A DNA stretch of 64,000 bases from Cellvibrio sp. PSBB023 (GCF_002007605.1 NZ_CP019799.1:2046001-2110000), one strand, 5' to 3'. Positions 36,217 through 46,458 are shown, counted from the stretch's first letter. The notes: generated by a model from the sequence alone, not told the origin. Made by a program: numbers and translations.

Positions 36217-37332
36217 ATGCGCAAGATTATCCACTGCGATGCCGACTGCTTCTTTGCTGCTATAGAAATGCGCGATGACCCAAGCCTTGCCAAGCGTCCG
36301 ATTGCTGTGGGCGGTAGCAGTGACCGACGCGGGGTTATCTCAACCTGCAACTACGAGGCGCGCCGCTTTGGCGTGCACTCTGCCATGCCCTCCAGCACCG
36401 CCAAGCGCCTTTGCCCTGACTTATTAATTCTGCCCCATCGCATGGAAGCCTATAGGGACGCCTCCCTGCAGATGCGCGCCATCTTTTATGACTATACCGA
36501 CTTGGTTGAACCTCTCTCGCTGGATGAGGCGTTTCTGGATGTGAGCGATAGCAAACATCATCAAGGCAGCGCCACCCGTATCGCCCAGGAGATTCGCACC
36601 CGCATTCACCGGGAAATTGGTATCACGGTCTCTGCTGGCATAGCGCCCAATAAATTTCTTGCCAAAATCGCCAGCGATTGGAATAAACCCAACGGCCAAT
36701 ATGTGATTACGCCCGCGCAAGTGGATAACTTTGTCGCGCAGTTGCCAGTCAAAAAGATTTTTGGTGTAGGTAAAGCCATGGCAGCAAAATTGGCTGAACT
36801 GAATATTTTCACCTGCGCCGACTTACAAAAATTGTCGGTATTTGAACTTTCGCAGCGCTTTGGCCAAATGGGTTCACGCCTTTATAAATTAAGCCGCGGG
36901 ATAGATGAGCGTGAATTAACCCTAGACCGACGCCGTAAATCGCTCAGCGTTGAAAATACCTTCGCGCAAGATTTACAAAGCCTGCCACAGTGTCTACACG
37001 AACTGCCAACACTCAGCCAACAACTCGCCATTCGGTTACGCCGTGTGGATGAGGATTACAAAATCGTAAAGTTATTTGTAAAAATCAAGTTTTCCGACTT
37101 CAGTATCACCACTATTGAGCGCAGCGCTACCGGCGTTCAACTAAATGAGTTTATCGACTTGTGCAGCGAAGCCTATCACCGTAAAGAACAACCAGTGCGG
37201 TTGCTCGGTGTGGGAGTAAGGTTTATTGATTTACGCGAGCACAATCATTTTGTGCAATTGGAATTATTTAATCATAACGCGCCATACCTGCCTCACACCG
37301 AAGCGGTTGCTACAGCAGCTATAGCGCGGTAA
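36217..37332 (+). CDS. dinB: DNA polymerase IV (Y family)
   Basis: 371 residues from the ATG at 36217; an in-frame TTG 30 bp upstream is the alternative, and neither has a clear ribosome site. The palm motifs are HCDADCFFAAIEMRD (about 6-20) and SLDEAFLDVS (about 106-115), giving the catalytic acidic residues. The helix-hairpin-helix VKKIFGVGKAMAAKLAELN is near 180-198. The little-finger domain fills the rest. The C-terminus lacks an obvious canonical clamp-binding motif, though QLELFNHN near 355 is a candidate. It performs error-prone bypass of damage and is preceded by a LexA box. It is convergent with the mannanase gene, 8 bp apart. Confidence 0.94.
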   Translation: MRKIIHCDADCFFAAIEMRDDPSLAKRPIAVGGSSDRRGVISTCNYEARRFGVHSAMPSSTAKRLCPDLLILPHRMEAYRDASLQMRAIFYDYTDLVEPLSLDEAFLDVSDSKHHQGSATRIAQEIRTRIHREIGITVSAGIAPNKFLAKIASDWNKPNGQYVITPAQVDNFVAQLPVKKIFGVGKAMAAKLAELNIFTCADLQKLSVFELSQRFGQMGSRLYKLSRGIDERELTLDRRRKSLSVENTFAQDLQSLPQCLHELPTLSQQLAIRLRRVDEDYKIVKLFVKIKFSDFSITTIERSATGVQLNEFIDLCSEAYHRKEQPVRLLGVGVRFIDLREHNHFVQLELFNHNAPYLPHTEAVATAAIAR

Positions 37333-37340
37333 ACCATCAT

Positions 37341-38705
<1,365 letters not shown>

Positions 38706-38720
38706 CTATTTTTTCCGCTG

Positions 38721-38734
38721 TTATGAATTCATAA
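38721..38734. promoter_or_regulatory. Palindrome TTATGAATTCATAA upstream of the mannanase gene
   Basis: A perfect 14-bp palindrome lies 91-104 bp before the mannanase start, next to the upstream gene's terminator. It could be a regulator site for mannan induction; no regulator is assigned. Confidence 0.35.
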
Positions 38735-38736
38735 AA

Positions 38737-38781
38737 CAATCGGGTGATTGGCTGGTAACGAACCATCCAATCACCCGATTG
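38737..38781 (-). terminator. Terminator of the pentapeptide-repeat gene
   Basis: Perfect 15-bp arms CAATCGGGTGATTGG and CCAATCACCCGATTG, with a further TGGT/ACCA pairing in the 15-nt loop. TTTT follows on the minus strand. Confidence 0.82.
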
Positions 38782-38826
38782 CGCAACGACCTTGAACAGC
38801 ACTGAGGCTGTGAGCCAACACTCAAC

Positions 38827-39177
38827 CTAACGAGTGTTGTAGCGCACGCGTATGCCTATGTCGTACGAGAGTCGCAATTCTTCCGCACTGATTTCACGGG
38901 GAAAAAATGCGCCGGAAAAATGCGCCTGACAAAAACTGGCACCCTCTAATTGCGTATTGCGGAAATCGACTCCGCGCAAATCGGCGCCGCGAAAATAGGC
39001 ATCACGCAAGTCCAAGCCATCGGCATCTAACTCACGCAAATCCAGTCCGCGAAAATCACCGCCGCGCAACATTCCCTCTTTCACTTCTCCGCGCGCTTTG
39101 CGCTGATTAAATTCAGCCACACGCTCAGCCTTCAACAATTGATAAAGAGGGTTTTGATGGAGAATGGGTTTAGTCAT
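38827..39177 (-). CDS. Small pentapeptide-repeat protein
   Basis: 116 residues from the ATG at 39177, preceded by GGAG; an upstream in-frame start would add 19 residues with no site. Residues about 35-90 are A(D/N)LXX-like pentapeptides (LRGGDFRGLDLRELDADGLD, then FRGADLRGVDFRNTQLEGAS), about ten coils of a right-handed beta-helix. Longer relatives such as Qnr and MfpA mimic DNA and protect gyrase, but this one is short and has no dimer domain that I recognise. The function is unknown. Confidence 0.78.
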   Translation of the reverse strand: MTKPILHQNPLYQLLKAERVAEFNQRKARGEVKEGMLRGGDFRGLDLRELDADGLDLRDAYFRGADLRGVDFRNTQLEGASFCQAHFSGAFFPREISAEELRLSYDIGIRVRYNTR

Positions 39178-39645
39178 AATCAGCTCCGTGTGATGCACTG
39201 TTATTAGTAAGGCTACACCTTGACTATAGCCCATGAGACTAATTTTGCTTAACCGATTACCCGCTGCTACACATTATACTGTAAACGGTTACATTCGGGT
39301 TTAAGAAGTGTAATCTCTTCATCAAAGACTTGTCGCGCCGGTTGGTATTTTATGCCGCAAGCGTTACACTTATCCGCAAGCTGCAACATAGCGGCACAAC
39401 CCAACCAATAAAAAATCCATGTTGGGTATTCATCTAGCCTTTAGGCAGGCAATCCTCGGTCAAACTTATCCCCTCGGGCAAAAACCCGATGGAATAAAAA
39501 TCATCAACCAGTCTCCCTACATCCAGGTTGGCCGCTCATTATTTGAGCCGGTTCATATGAGGCGTTGAGCGTAAAAAATTATCTTGCCATCGCACAGCCT
39601 CACGCGGGATTGCTGGCGCTTCGGCATTTTTGAGGAATTGTGAGA
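39178..39645. other. Long intergenic/leader region before uxaC
   Basis: 468 bp without a supportable gene. It holds a LacI-type operator at 39280. A hairpin candidate at 39399-39427 has arms ACCCAAC/GTTGGGT, and a small one lies at 39474-39489 (TCGGG/CCCGA). A GAGCCGGTTC sequence is at 39545. If transcription starts near the operator, the uxaC mRNA has a leader of about 300 nt. Confidence 0.5.
39280..39293. promoter_or_regulatory. LacI-family operator upstream of uxaC
   Basis: TGTAAACGGTTACA is a near-perfect palindrome around a central CG and close to the LacI/GalR/CcpA-type consensus TGTAAnCGnTTACA. It is about 350 bp before the uxaC start. No LacI-family gene lies in the window, so the regulator acts from elsewhere. 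Confidence 0.5.
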
Positions 39646-41061
39646 ATGAGCTTTATCCACGACGACTTTTTGCTCGACACCGAGCAGGCCAAGGTACTCT
39701 TTCACGAGTACGCTAAAAACATGCCGATTATTGATTACCACTGCCACCTTCCTCCTGAGCAAGTCGGCCAGAACAAACAATTCAAAAACCTGACAGAAGT
39801 GTGGCTAGCCGGTGATCACTACAAGTGGCGCGCTATGCGTTCCAATGGTGTCAATGAGCGTTTCTGCACTGGCGATGCCAGCGATTGGGAAAAATTTGAA
39901 CAATGGTGTGCAACCGTCCCTTACACCTTGCGCAACCCGCTCTACCACTGGACTCACCTGGAACTGCGCAAACCCTTTGGCATTACTGATCGCCTGCTGG
40001 ATAGCAGCAGCGCCAAGCGCACTTGGGATGAGTGTAATGAACTGCTCGCCACCCCCGAATTCAGTGCGCGCGGTTTAATGACCCAAGCCAATGTGAAACT
40101 GGTATGTACTACTGATGACCCGATTCACGACCTGGCACACCACAAGACTGTCGCCGCCGACAGCTCGTTCAAGTCAGCCATGCTGCCTACCTGGCGCCCT
40201 GATCGCGCCATGATGGTGGAAGACACTGCCGCCTATAACAAGTATCTGGATCGCCTGGCAATTGCGGCTGATGTCAATATCAACACCTTTGAAGACCTGA
40301 TTAAAGCGCTGGATATTCGCCACGATTATTTCCATGCAAATGGCTGTCGCCTATCAGACCACGGCCTTGAAACCGTTTACGCGGCGGATTACACCGAAGA
40401 CGAAATCAAAGCTATTTTCCTGAAAATTCGTAGCCATAAAGATCTGGATGCGGTGGAAATTGAGAAATTCCAATCAGCGATGATGGTGGAATTTGCCCTG
40501 CAAGATCATGCGAAAGGCTGGGTGCAACAGTTCCATATCGGTGCCATCCGCAATAACAACCCGCGCCTGTTCCGCACCTTGGGTGCCGATACCGGGTTTG
40601 ACTCTATTGGCGACCACAACTATGCCAAGCCATTGGCGAAGTTTTTGGGTCGTTTGGATGACCAAAACAAACTCGCCAAGACCATTATTTACAACCTGAA
40701 CCCGCGCGATAACGAAGTGATCGGCACCATGATTGGTAACTTCCAGGACGGCTCCGCCGCCGGCAAGATCCAATTTGGCAGCGGCTGGTGGTTCCTGGAT
40801 CAAATGGAGGGCATGACTCGCCAGATTGAAGCCCTGAGCCAGTTAGGCCTGCTGAGCCGTTTTGTGGGTATGCTCACCGATAGCCGCAGCTTCCTTAGCT
40901 ATTCACGCCATGAATATTTCCGCCGCATTCTGTGTGGCATTTTAGGGCGCGATATGGCAAAAGGTTTGGTACCTAACGACACCAAGATGGTTGGCAAAAT
41001 GATTCAAGACATCAGCTTCAACAACGCGAAAAATTATTTTCCGTTTGTTGTGCCTGAATAA
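39646..41061 (+). CDS. uxaC: Uronate isomerase
   Basis: 471 residues from the ATG at 39646 (AGGA at 9 nt); a GTG two codons upstream is possible. The family start FIHDDFLLDTEQAKVLFHEY and the metal site DYHCHL (His 32 and His 34) are present, as are LVCTTDDPIHDL and GSGWWFLDQMEGM and the C-terminal SRHEYFRRILC. The enzyme converts D-glucuronate to D-fructuronate and D-galacturonate to D-tagaturonate. The GH115 product is one plausible source of substrate. No uxuA/uxuB or uxaA/uxaB partner is in the window. A strong terminator follows. Confidence 0.95.
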   Translation: MSFIHDDFLLDTEQAKVLFHEYAKNMPIIDYHCHLPPEQVGQNKQFKNLTEVWLAGDHYKWRAMRSNGVNERFCTGDASDWEKFEQWCATVPYTLRNPLYHWTHLELRKPFGITDRLLDSSSAKRTWDECNELLATPEFSARGLMTQANVKLVCTTDDPIHDLAHHKTVAADSSFKSAMLPTWRPDRAMMVEDTAAYNKYLDRLAIAADVNINTFEDLIKALDIRHDYFHANGCRLSDHGLETVYAADYTEDEIKAIFLKIRSHKDLDAVEIEKFQSAMMVEFALQDHAKGWVQQFHIGAIRNNNPRLFRTLGADTGFDSIGDHNYAKPLAKFLGRLDDQNKLAKTIIYNLNPRDNEVIGTMIGNFQDGSAAGKIQFGSGWWFLDQMEGMTRQIEALSQLGLLSRFVGMLTDSRSFLSYSRHEYFRRILCGILGRDMAKGLVPNDTKMVGKMIQDISFNNAKNYFPFVVPE

Positions 41062-41110
41062 TCGTTTTACGATCCACAATTGCCTGAGCAATATATGACA
41101 GGCATGCGAT

Positions 41111-41140
41111 AATAAAGCCCGGCTTGCGCCGGGCTTTATT
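41111..41140 (+). terminator. Rho-independent terminator after uxaC
   Basis: A perfect 13-bp stem AATAAAGCCCGGC/GCCGGGCTTTATT with loop TTGC, 49 bp past the stop. The stem's AT-rich ends would serve either strand. Confidence 0.85.
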
Positions 41141-41158
41141 ATTTTCCGGAACATCACT

Positions 41159-42115
41159 TTGCTAACAAACGCACTCACCACCTTCTCTTTTGCCTTTGGC
41201 ATTACTGCGCCCATTTTTGTGGTGTTATTTCTCGGCATGCTGCTGAAAAAGCGCGGCATGATTGACGATGGTTTCATCAAAAGTGCATCGGGCCTGGTTT
41301 ATACCATCGGCCTGCCGATCATGCTGTTTACTACCAGCGCGAGCGCCGATTTTAGCCACATGGCCGATGTGGGTGTATTGATTGCCTTTGGCGTGATGAC
41401 CCTGCTGGTATTTGCGGGCAGCCTGCTAACTGCACATTGGTTCACTCAGGAGCCACGCGACCATGGCGTGATTATCCAAGGCGCCTTTCGCGGTAATCTG
41501 GTTATTCTGGGGTTGGCGTTTTGCGCCAATGCTTATGGTGAGCGCGGCCTTGCTACTGCCGCATTGCCCGTAGCCATGACGGTCGTACTCTACAATGTAC
41601 TTTCCATTTATGTGCTCAACCGCAGCCTGCAACGCAGCAGCAATTCCATTAAGGCGACACTCAACGGCATTGTTAAAAACCCGCTGATGCTCGCCATAGC
41701 GGCTGGACTCCTATTCAACACCAGCGGCTTGAATATGCCCGGCATTTTGCTCGATAGCGGCAAATATTTAAGTCAGATGGTACTGCCATTGGCATTGATT
41801 TGCATTGGTGGCGCGTTGGATTTGTCGCAATTAAAACGCATGGATGCCGCCACACTCAGCGCCAGCCTATGGAAATTAATTCTGTCGCCGTTACTGGCTT
41901 GCGGGATTGCAATTGGCCTGGGCGTGCGCGGCGAAAATCTTGCCATACTGTTTGTACTGGCCGCCTCACCCAGCGCTACCGTCAGCTTTGTAATGGTACA
42001 AGCCATGAAAGGCAATACATTACTCGCCGCCAATATTGTGGTGCAAACAACACTCTGGTCGCTGCTGAGCGTAACGCTAGGATTGTGGTTATTGGAAATG
42101 CTGGGATTGATTTGA
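41159..42115 (+). CDS. AEC-family (auxin efflux carrier type) transporter
   Basis: 318 residues from a TTG at 41159. The first ATG is 26 codons in and would delete the first membrane helix, so TTG is preferred, with a weak GGAA upstream. About ten helices are arranged as two five-helix halves. Family features include KSASGLVYTIGLPIMLF-type sequence near 40-56, GAFRGNLVILGLAFCANAYG (about 102-121) and LAASPSATVSFVMVQAM (about 263-279). Bacterial members carry malate, malonate or other carboxylates. It is close behind uxaC but separated by a terminator, so functional linkage is uncertain. Confidence 0.83.
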   Translation: MLTNALTTFSFAFGITAPIFVVLFLGMLLKKRGMIDDGFIKSASGLVYTIGLPIMLFTTSASADFSHMADVGVLIAFGVMTLLVFAGSLLTAHWFTQEPRDHGVIIQGAFRGNLVILGLAFCANAYGERGLATAALPVAMTVVLYNVLSIYVLNRSLQRSSNSIKATLNGIVKNPLMLAIAAGLLFNTSGLNMPGILLDSGKYLSQMVLPLALICIGGALDLSQLKRMDAATLSASLWKLILSPLLACGIAIGLGVRGENLAILFVLAASPSATVSFVMVQAMKGNTLLAANIVVQTTLWSLLSVTLGLWLLEMLGLI

Positions 42116-42123
42116 TAGGCAAA

Positions 42124-43005
42124 TCAACCAAACCAACTTTCCGTTAAACCTGTATAGGGCGTGGCAAAAATAAATAAACTGCCCGCTCGCGGTTGCTGCG
42201 CCAATGCGTCATCGCTTAAGCCAACACGGGCACTCGTCACCGCTAATAAATTTAATTGCTCGCCACCAAATGCCACGCAGGTTGGTTGTGTCACTGGCAT
42301 ATTTAACACCAGGTTCTTGTTGCCATCTGGTGCGTAACGCACAACCTGGCTACCGCCCCACTGCGCATTCCACACATAACCTTCTGCATCGACACAGGCA
42401 CCATCCGGCTCTACGCCAAGATCAGTATGGGTAAATATTTGTGGATTAGATAAATCGCCACTAGCCGCATCAAAATCGTACACACGAATACTGTGGGTAG
42501 GTGAATCCGCGTGATACAGCTTGCGCGAATCCGGGCTCCAGCAGAGCGCGTTGGAAATCATCAAACCACTGAAATGTTGGGTGATGGAATAATCTTTATC
42601 CAATGAGTAAAGCCCTGCCCCTTGCTCCTCACTGTGACGCTGCTCGACGATTGAGCCCATCCAAAAACGCCCCTGGCGATCACAGCGTCCATCGTTGGAG
42701 CGATTACCTTGTATATGCGCTTCCGGCTTGGCAATCCACTCCACGGCCCCCGACTCGGGCGTAAACCAGGCAAAGCCAGACTCAAATGCCGCCAGAATTC
42801 GCGCATCATTTTTGGCAAAGGCAAAGCAACAAAGGCGTTCAGGTAAATCCCAATGCGTTAAGTGCTTGTCATTCAAGCAATAGCGATACATCTTTGCAGA
42901 AAGAATATCTGTCCACCAAAAGCAACCATCCTGATGGTTCCATTGCACACCTTCACCCAGTGTATTGTTGCAAGGGATTGTGTCGATCAGAGTCATTGTC
43001 GTCAT
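42124..43005 (-). CDS. SMP-30/gluconolactonase family lactonase
   Basis: 293 residues from the ATG at 43005; an ATG three codons on is an equal alternative and neither has a ribosome site. The upstream open frame enters a terminator. Family marks are the metal Glu in NTLGEGVQW (about 15-23), GNRSNDGRCDRQGRFWMGS (about 95-113), SNALCWSPDSRKLYHADS (about 145-162) and EPDGACVDAEGYVW (about 196-209). These enzymes hydrolyse sugar-acid lactones. Together with the nearby SDR dehydrogenase this fits an oxidative sugar pathway. It is convergent with the AEC gene, 8 bp apart. Confidence 0.87.
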   Translation of the reverse strand: MTTMTLIDTIPCNNTLGEGVQWNHQDGCFWWTDILSAKMYRYCLNDKHLTHWDLPERLCCFAFAKNDARILAAFESGFAWFTPESGAVEWIAKPEAHIQGNRSNDGRCDRQGRFWMGSIVEQRHSEEQGAGLYSLDKDYSITQHFSGLMISNALCWSPDSRKLYHADSPTHSIRVYDFDAASGDLSNPQIFTHTDLGVEPDGACVDAEGYVWNAQWGGSQVVRYAPDGNKNLVLNMPVTQPTCVAFGGEQLNLLAVTSARVGLSDDALAQQPRAGSLFIFATPYTGLTESWFG

Positions 43006-43070
43006 AGTTTGCGCTTTTAAAAAAGTCGGAGTGAATAGGCCAAAAATTGCGATTTGAGAAATTGGTTGCA

Positions 43071-43102
43071 AAAAAAATGCCCCGTAAAAGGGGCATTTTT
43101 TT
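43071..43102. terminator. Terminator downstream of the SGLT symporter gene
   Basis: A 13-bp stem AAAAAAATGCCCC/GGGGCATTTTTTT with loop GTAAAA. T-runs lie on both flanks. It separates the symporter transcript from the lactonase gene 66 bp further on. Confidence 0.92.
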
Positions 43103-43125
43103 AACCAACCTTAATGCCGGTCAGC

Positions 43126-44691
43126 TTACCACCAAGTGGCATAAATTGCGGCAAGAATCAAAACAACACCAACGGCGGCGATGTTGAAGCCTGATGTGGT
43201 TTTGAAGCTCACATCGTCCAGATGAATTGCATTGGCTTGCTCTTTCGCGCCACCCAACAAGGTAACAACAGCGGCCAATACACAACACAAAATAAATACC
43301 AGACCAACACGATCCATAAACGGCACTTCTGGTAAATAAATTTTAAACAGCCAGGATAAAACAACCGATGAAATAGCAGCGGTCAATGCGGAACTGGCTG
43401 TCGCTTTTTTCCAGAAGAAACCGAACAGGAAAATCACCACAATACCGGGCGTAAAGAAGCCGGTGAATTCCTGAATAAACTGGAATGCCTGCTCAGACTT
43501 TCCTACCAAGGGCTTAGCCAACACAATAGCAATTACCATTGCAATCAAGGCTGTTGCACGACCAACAAATACCAACTTATGTTCGCTGGCATTTTGATTG
43601 ATGAGCTTTTTGTAAATGTCCATTGTAAAAATAGTCGAGATACTATTACTCATTGAGCTAAGGGAGGATGCAATCGCTGCCACCAACGCCGCAAAGGCAA
43701 CACCTAACAAACCGTGCGGTAGGAGCTTCATCATTTCCGGATACGCTTGATCTGGCTTTGCCAAATCAGTGGCGAGTACCGCCGCGCAAATGCCGGGCAA
43801 AACCACAATGATAGGTACAAATAACTTCATGTAGGCAGCAAATGCCATACCCTTTTGTGCTTCCTGAATATTCTTGGCAGCCAATGCACGCTGAATAATG
43901 TATTGGTTAAAGCCCCAGTAGCTGATGTTCATAATCCACAAGCCACCAATCAATACTGATATTCCAGGCAGGTCCATGTAGTTAGGGTTGTCTTTGGACA
44001 AAATCATGTCGAATTTTTCCGGTGCTTTTTCCATCAAGGTAGCAAAACCTTGCACGACACCTGCATCACCGGAAATTTGGTTAAGGGCCAGATAGCTCAC
44101 AAACAAGCCGCCCAATACCAACATAATCACTTGCACTATGTCAGTCATGGCAACCGCTTTAAGGCCGCCGTAAACCGAGTAAGCCATGGAAAACAACACC
44201 AGGAAAATCATGCCGTACACCATATCCACACCGATAAATTGCGAAATCGCCAATGAGCCCAAGTAGAGCACCGAGGTCAGGTTCACAAAGGTGTAAAGCG
44301 CCAGCCAGAAAATAGCCATCACGGTACGCACGCGACCGTCATAGCGGTTTTCCAGAAACTGCGGCATGGTGTAAATGCCTTTAGTGAGGAAAATAGGTAA
44401 AAAGAATTTGGCAATAATAATTAATGTGATAGCAGCCATTAATTCGTAGGCGGCGATTGCCATACCAATTTTGTAACCAGAACCCGACATACCAATAATT
44501 TGCTCCGCCGAAATATTGGCGGCAATCAAGGATGCACCTATGGCCCACCATGGCAAGGATTTACTGGCAAGAAAATAATCGTTGGCGTTTTTTTCGTGAC
44601 CTTTTTCGTCACGCGATACCCAATAGGCAACAAATAGCAGAATCAGGGTGTAGGCAATTAATACCCCGATATCGATCCCGTTTAAAATCAT
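43126..44691 (-). CDS. Sodium/solute symporter, SGLT (SSS) family
   Basis: 521 residues with about 14 membrane helices, like Vibrio vSGLT. Diagnostic regions are NDYFLASKSLPWWAIGASLI (about 37-56), AANISAEQIIGMSGSGY (about 57-73), which includes Na+-site positions, MAYSVYGGLKAVAMTDIVQ (about 168-186) and SSLSSMSNSISTIFTMDIYK (about 337-356). It should import a sugar or sugar acid with Na+; the exact substrate is unknown. The neighbouring SDR and lactonase suggest the imported sugar is oxidised. SDR upstream ends in its own hairpin, so the symporter probably has its own promoter. Confidence 0.91.
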   Translation of the reverse strand: MILNGIDIGVLIAYTLILLFVAYWVSRDEKGHEKNANDYFLASKSLPWWAIGASLIAANISAEQIIGMSGSGYKIGMAIAAYELMAAITLIIIAKFFLPIFLTKGIYTMPQFLENRYDGRVRTVMAIFWLALYTFVNLTSVLYLGSLAISQFIGVDMVYGMIFLVLFSMAYSVYGGLKAVAMTDIVQVIMLVLGGLFVSYLALNQISGDAGVVQGFATLMEKAPEKFDMILSKDNPNYMDLPGISVLIGGLWIMNISYWGFNQYIIQRALAAKNIQEAQKGMAFAAYMKLFVPIIVVLPGICAAVLATDLAKPDQAYPEMMKLLPHGLLGVAFAALVAAIASSLSSMSNSISTIFTMDIYKKLINQNASEHKLVFVGRATALIAMVIAIVLAKPLVGKSEQAFQFIQEFTGFFTPGIVVIFLFGFFWKKATASSALTAAISSVVLSWLFKIYLPEVPFMDRVGLVFILCCVLAAVVTLLGGAKEQANAIHLDDVSFKTTSGFNIAAVGVVLILAAIYATWW

Positions 44692-44800
44692 ATTGACCTC
44701 TGTGTAGTGATGCTGTGGTTGGAGAGCATCCTGTTATTAAAAAATTTTGTTTTTATTGGTGCCACTCAATCGGGTAAAAATTGAATGGCCCTATAAACAA

Positions 44801-44833
44801 GAAGCACTCATCAGGATCGCTGATGAATGCTTC
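44801..44833 (-). terminator. Hairpin after the SDR gene
   Basis: GAAGCA-C-TCATCAG pairs with CTGATGA-A-TGCTTC (13 pairs, one mismatch) around a 5-nt loop. The minus-strand tail TTGTTTAT is moderately T-rich. Confidence 0.65.
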
Positions 44834-44871
44834 CGGTTTGCCTTGCGTACTGCACTAACAATCGTAAGTGC

Positions 44872-45657
44872 TTAAATTCTCCCACCATCGACAATAAATT
44901 CTTGCGAGGTGATCATGGCGGAGTCATCCGCCGCGAGGAAGAGTGCCAGGTTCGCCACGTCGTGAGCACCCAAGCGTTTCTTGAGGCACACGCGTTTCAT
45001 TAATTCTTCTTCCTCTTCTGCGGACAGCCATTTTTCCAACTGTTTAGGCGTAGCCACCCAGCCGGGTAAAATGGAGTTCACACGAATATTGTCCTGACCA
45101 TAATCCGTGGCCAGCGCTTTGGATATCCCTAAAATACCCGCCTTGGCGGTGATATAACTGGCCAGATTGGGCGGGCCAAATTGTACATTAATAGAACTGA
45201 TATTGATGATGGAGCCACCGCCCTGCGCGGCCATCATCGGCTGTACGGCCTGTGCGGCAAAAAATGCCGGGTGCAGGTTAATCGCCAAGCCGCGATGCCA
45301 ACTTTCCTCTGTCATGGTTCGCGTATCGTAACGCTGATCATTGGCGGCGTTGTTCACCAGTACGGCAATGTCGCCATGAACTGCACGCGCATCGGCGATA
45401 CTTTGCTGCAAGGCGCGAATATCGCTCACATCACAGAGTTCAAACCAGGGGCGCGCATAGCCTTGTCGCTCCAACGCATCACACAATTCACCGGCGCCTT
45501 CCGCATCAATATCCACAAAGGCAACGCGCGCGCCTTGGGCCGCAAACGCTTCCACCAGCGCCGCGCCTATGCCGGTTGAGCCGCCGGTTATAAATACGCT
45601 GCGCCCCTGCAGGCTGGCGTAGCGGGTGTATTGTGTGTGGTTTGAATAGCTGTACAT
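44872..45657 (-). CDS. Short-chain dehydrogenase/reductase, probable sugar dehydrogenase
   Basis: 261 residues. The NAD(P) motif TGGSTGIG is at 24-31, and an Asp after strand 2 (FVDID, about 47-51) favours NAD+. NNAAN is at 102-106, SSIN follows near 154, and the catalytic pair is Tyr 168 and Lys 172 in SYITAKAG. The protein ends with the usual substrate lid and FIVDGGR. Relatives include galactose, arabinose, fucose and xylose dehydrogenases that make lactones. A lactonase and a sugar symporter nearby support that role. The GntR regulator gene is 90 bp upstream on the same strand. AGAGAGA precedes the start. Confidence 0.86.
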   Translation of the reverse strand: MYSYSNHTQYTRYASLQGRSVFITGGSTGIGAALVEAFAAQGARVAFVDIDAEGAGELCDALERQGYARPWFELCDVSDIRALQQSIADARAVHGDIAVLVNNAANDQRYDTRTMTEESWHRGLAINLHPAFFAAQAVQPMMAAQGGGSIINISSINVQFGPPNLASYITAKAGILGISKALATDYGQDNIRVNSILPGWVATPKQLEKWLSAEEEEELMKRVCLKKRLGAHDVANLALFLAADDSAMITSQEFIVDGGRI

Positions 45658-45747
45658 CTTAATCTCTCTCTGGGTTCACACGGCATTTGGCTGTTATGAG
45701 CTTAGGCAGAATCAATCAACCTGCAAAGGTATTTTTGATAACTGCTC

Positions 45748-46458
45748 TCATGCAGGCTTAACCAGAGATACATTAATCAGTTGCATCACTTCTTGTAACA
45801 ATACTTTAACCGCGCGACTCGCCTCTTCCTGATCACCCGCACAAATCGCATCGTAAATGCGCTTGTGATCGTCGTAATCTGCCGTCAGTACACCTTTGAG
45901 TTGGTTGGTACTGGCGATGCTCACGCGCAGCGCGACCTGGATAAAATCGCGCAACTGGAAGAAGAAGCGATTATTACCCGCCGCCAGAATGGCGCAGTGA
46001 AACTCAATATCGGCTGTGAGTGGATCATCCAACCCTTCATCGGCGCGCTTCATACGCGCCAAGGCGTCGCCGATTGCTTTAATTCTTGCAGTGTCCTGAT
46101 TGTTTTCCGCTGCCAACACCGCCGCTTCCGGCTCAATGGCCATGCGCAACTGGGTGAATTCCCGCAGCAACTCCAATGAGGGGCGCGCGTTCAGGGTCCA
46201 CCCAAGGACATCGGCATCAAACATATTCCAATGGCTACTCGGCATGACCCGAATGCCCTGACGTGGCCGCGAGGCAATCAACCCCTTGGCAGTCAGCATT
46301 TTTACCGCTTCGCGGGTAACGCTGCGGCTGATATTAAACTGCTGCGATAACTCGGCTTCCGTTGGGAAGGACTTATCGATTGCATATTGACCTTGAACAA
46401 TTGCCGCACCCAATTGATGGGTTAACTGGTGAGTAAGGTTACGCCCTGTGTCCAGCAT
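45748..46458 (-). CDS. GntR-family regulator, FadR/FCD subgroup (DgoR-like)
   Basis: 236 residues. The winged helix (about 8-72) contains FPTEAELSQQFNISRSVTRE, and the arm SRPRQGIRVMPSSHWNMFDADV follows. The FCD effector domain (about 90-225) has the metal-site pattern Asp-X3-His (DIEFHCAIL near 150-158) and later histidines (DYDDHKRIYDAI). The layout resembles DgoR, which responds to galactonate. It probably controls the adjacent SDR and perhaps the symporter and lactonase, with a sugar acid as effector. Two TTGGTGGT repeats (46489 and 46513 region) lie upstream. Confidence 0.88.
   Translation of the reverse strand: MLDTGRNLTHQLTHQLGAAIVQGQYAIDKSFPTEAELSQQFNISRSVTREAVKMLTAKGLIASRPRQGIRVMPSSHWNMFDADVLGWTLNARPSLELLREFTQLRMAIEPEAAVLAAENNQDTARIKAIGDALARMKRADEGLDDPLTADIEFHCAILAAGNNRFFFQLRDFIQVALRVSIASTNQLKGVLTADYDDHKRIYDAICAGDQEEASRAVKVLLQEVMQLINVSLVKPA

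Noticed and set aside
44762-44788. Inverted repeat CCACTCAAT/ATTGAATGG upstream of the symporter gene
   Set aside because: It has one mismatch and lies beside a better hairpin; too weak to call an operator or terminator on its own.
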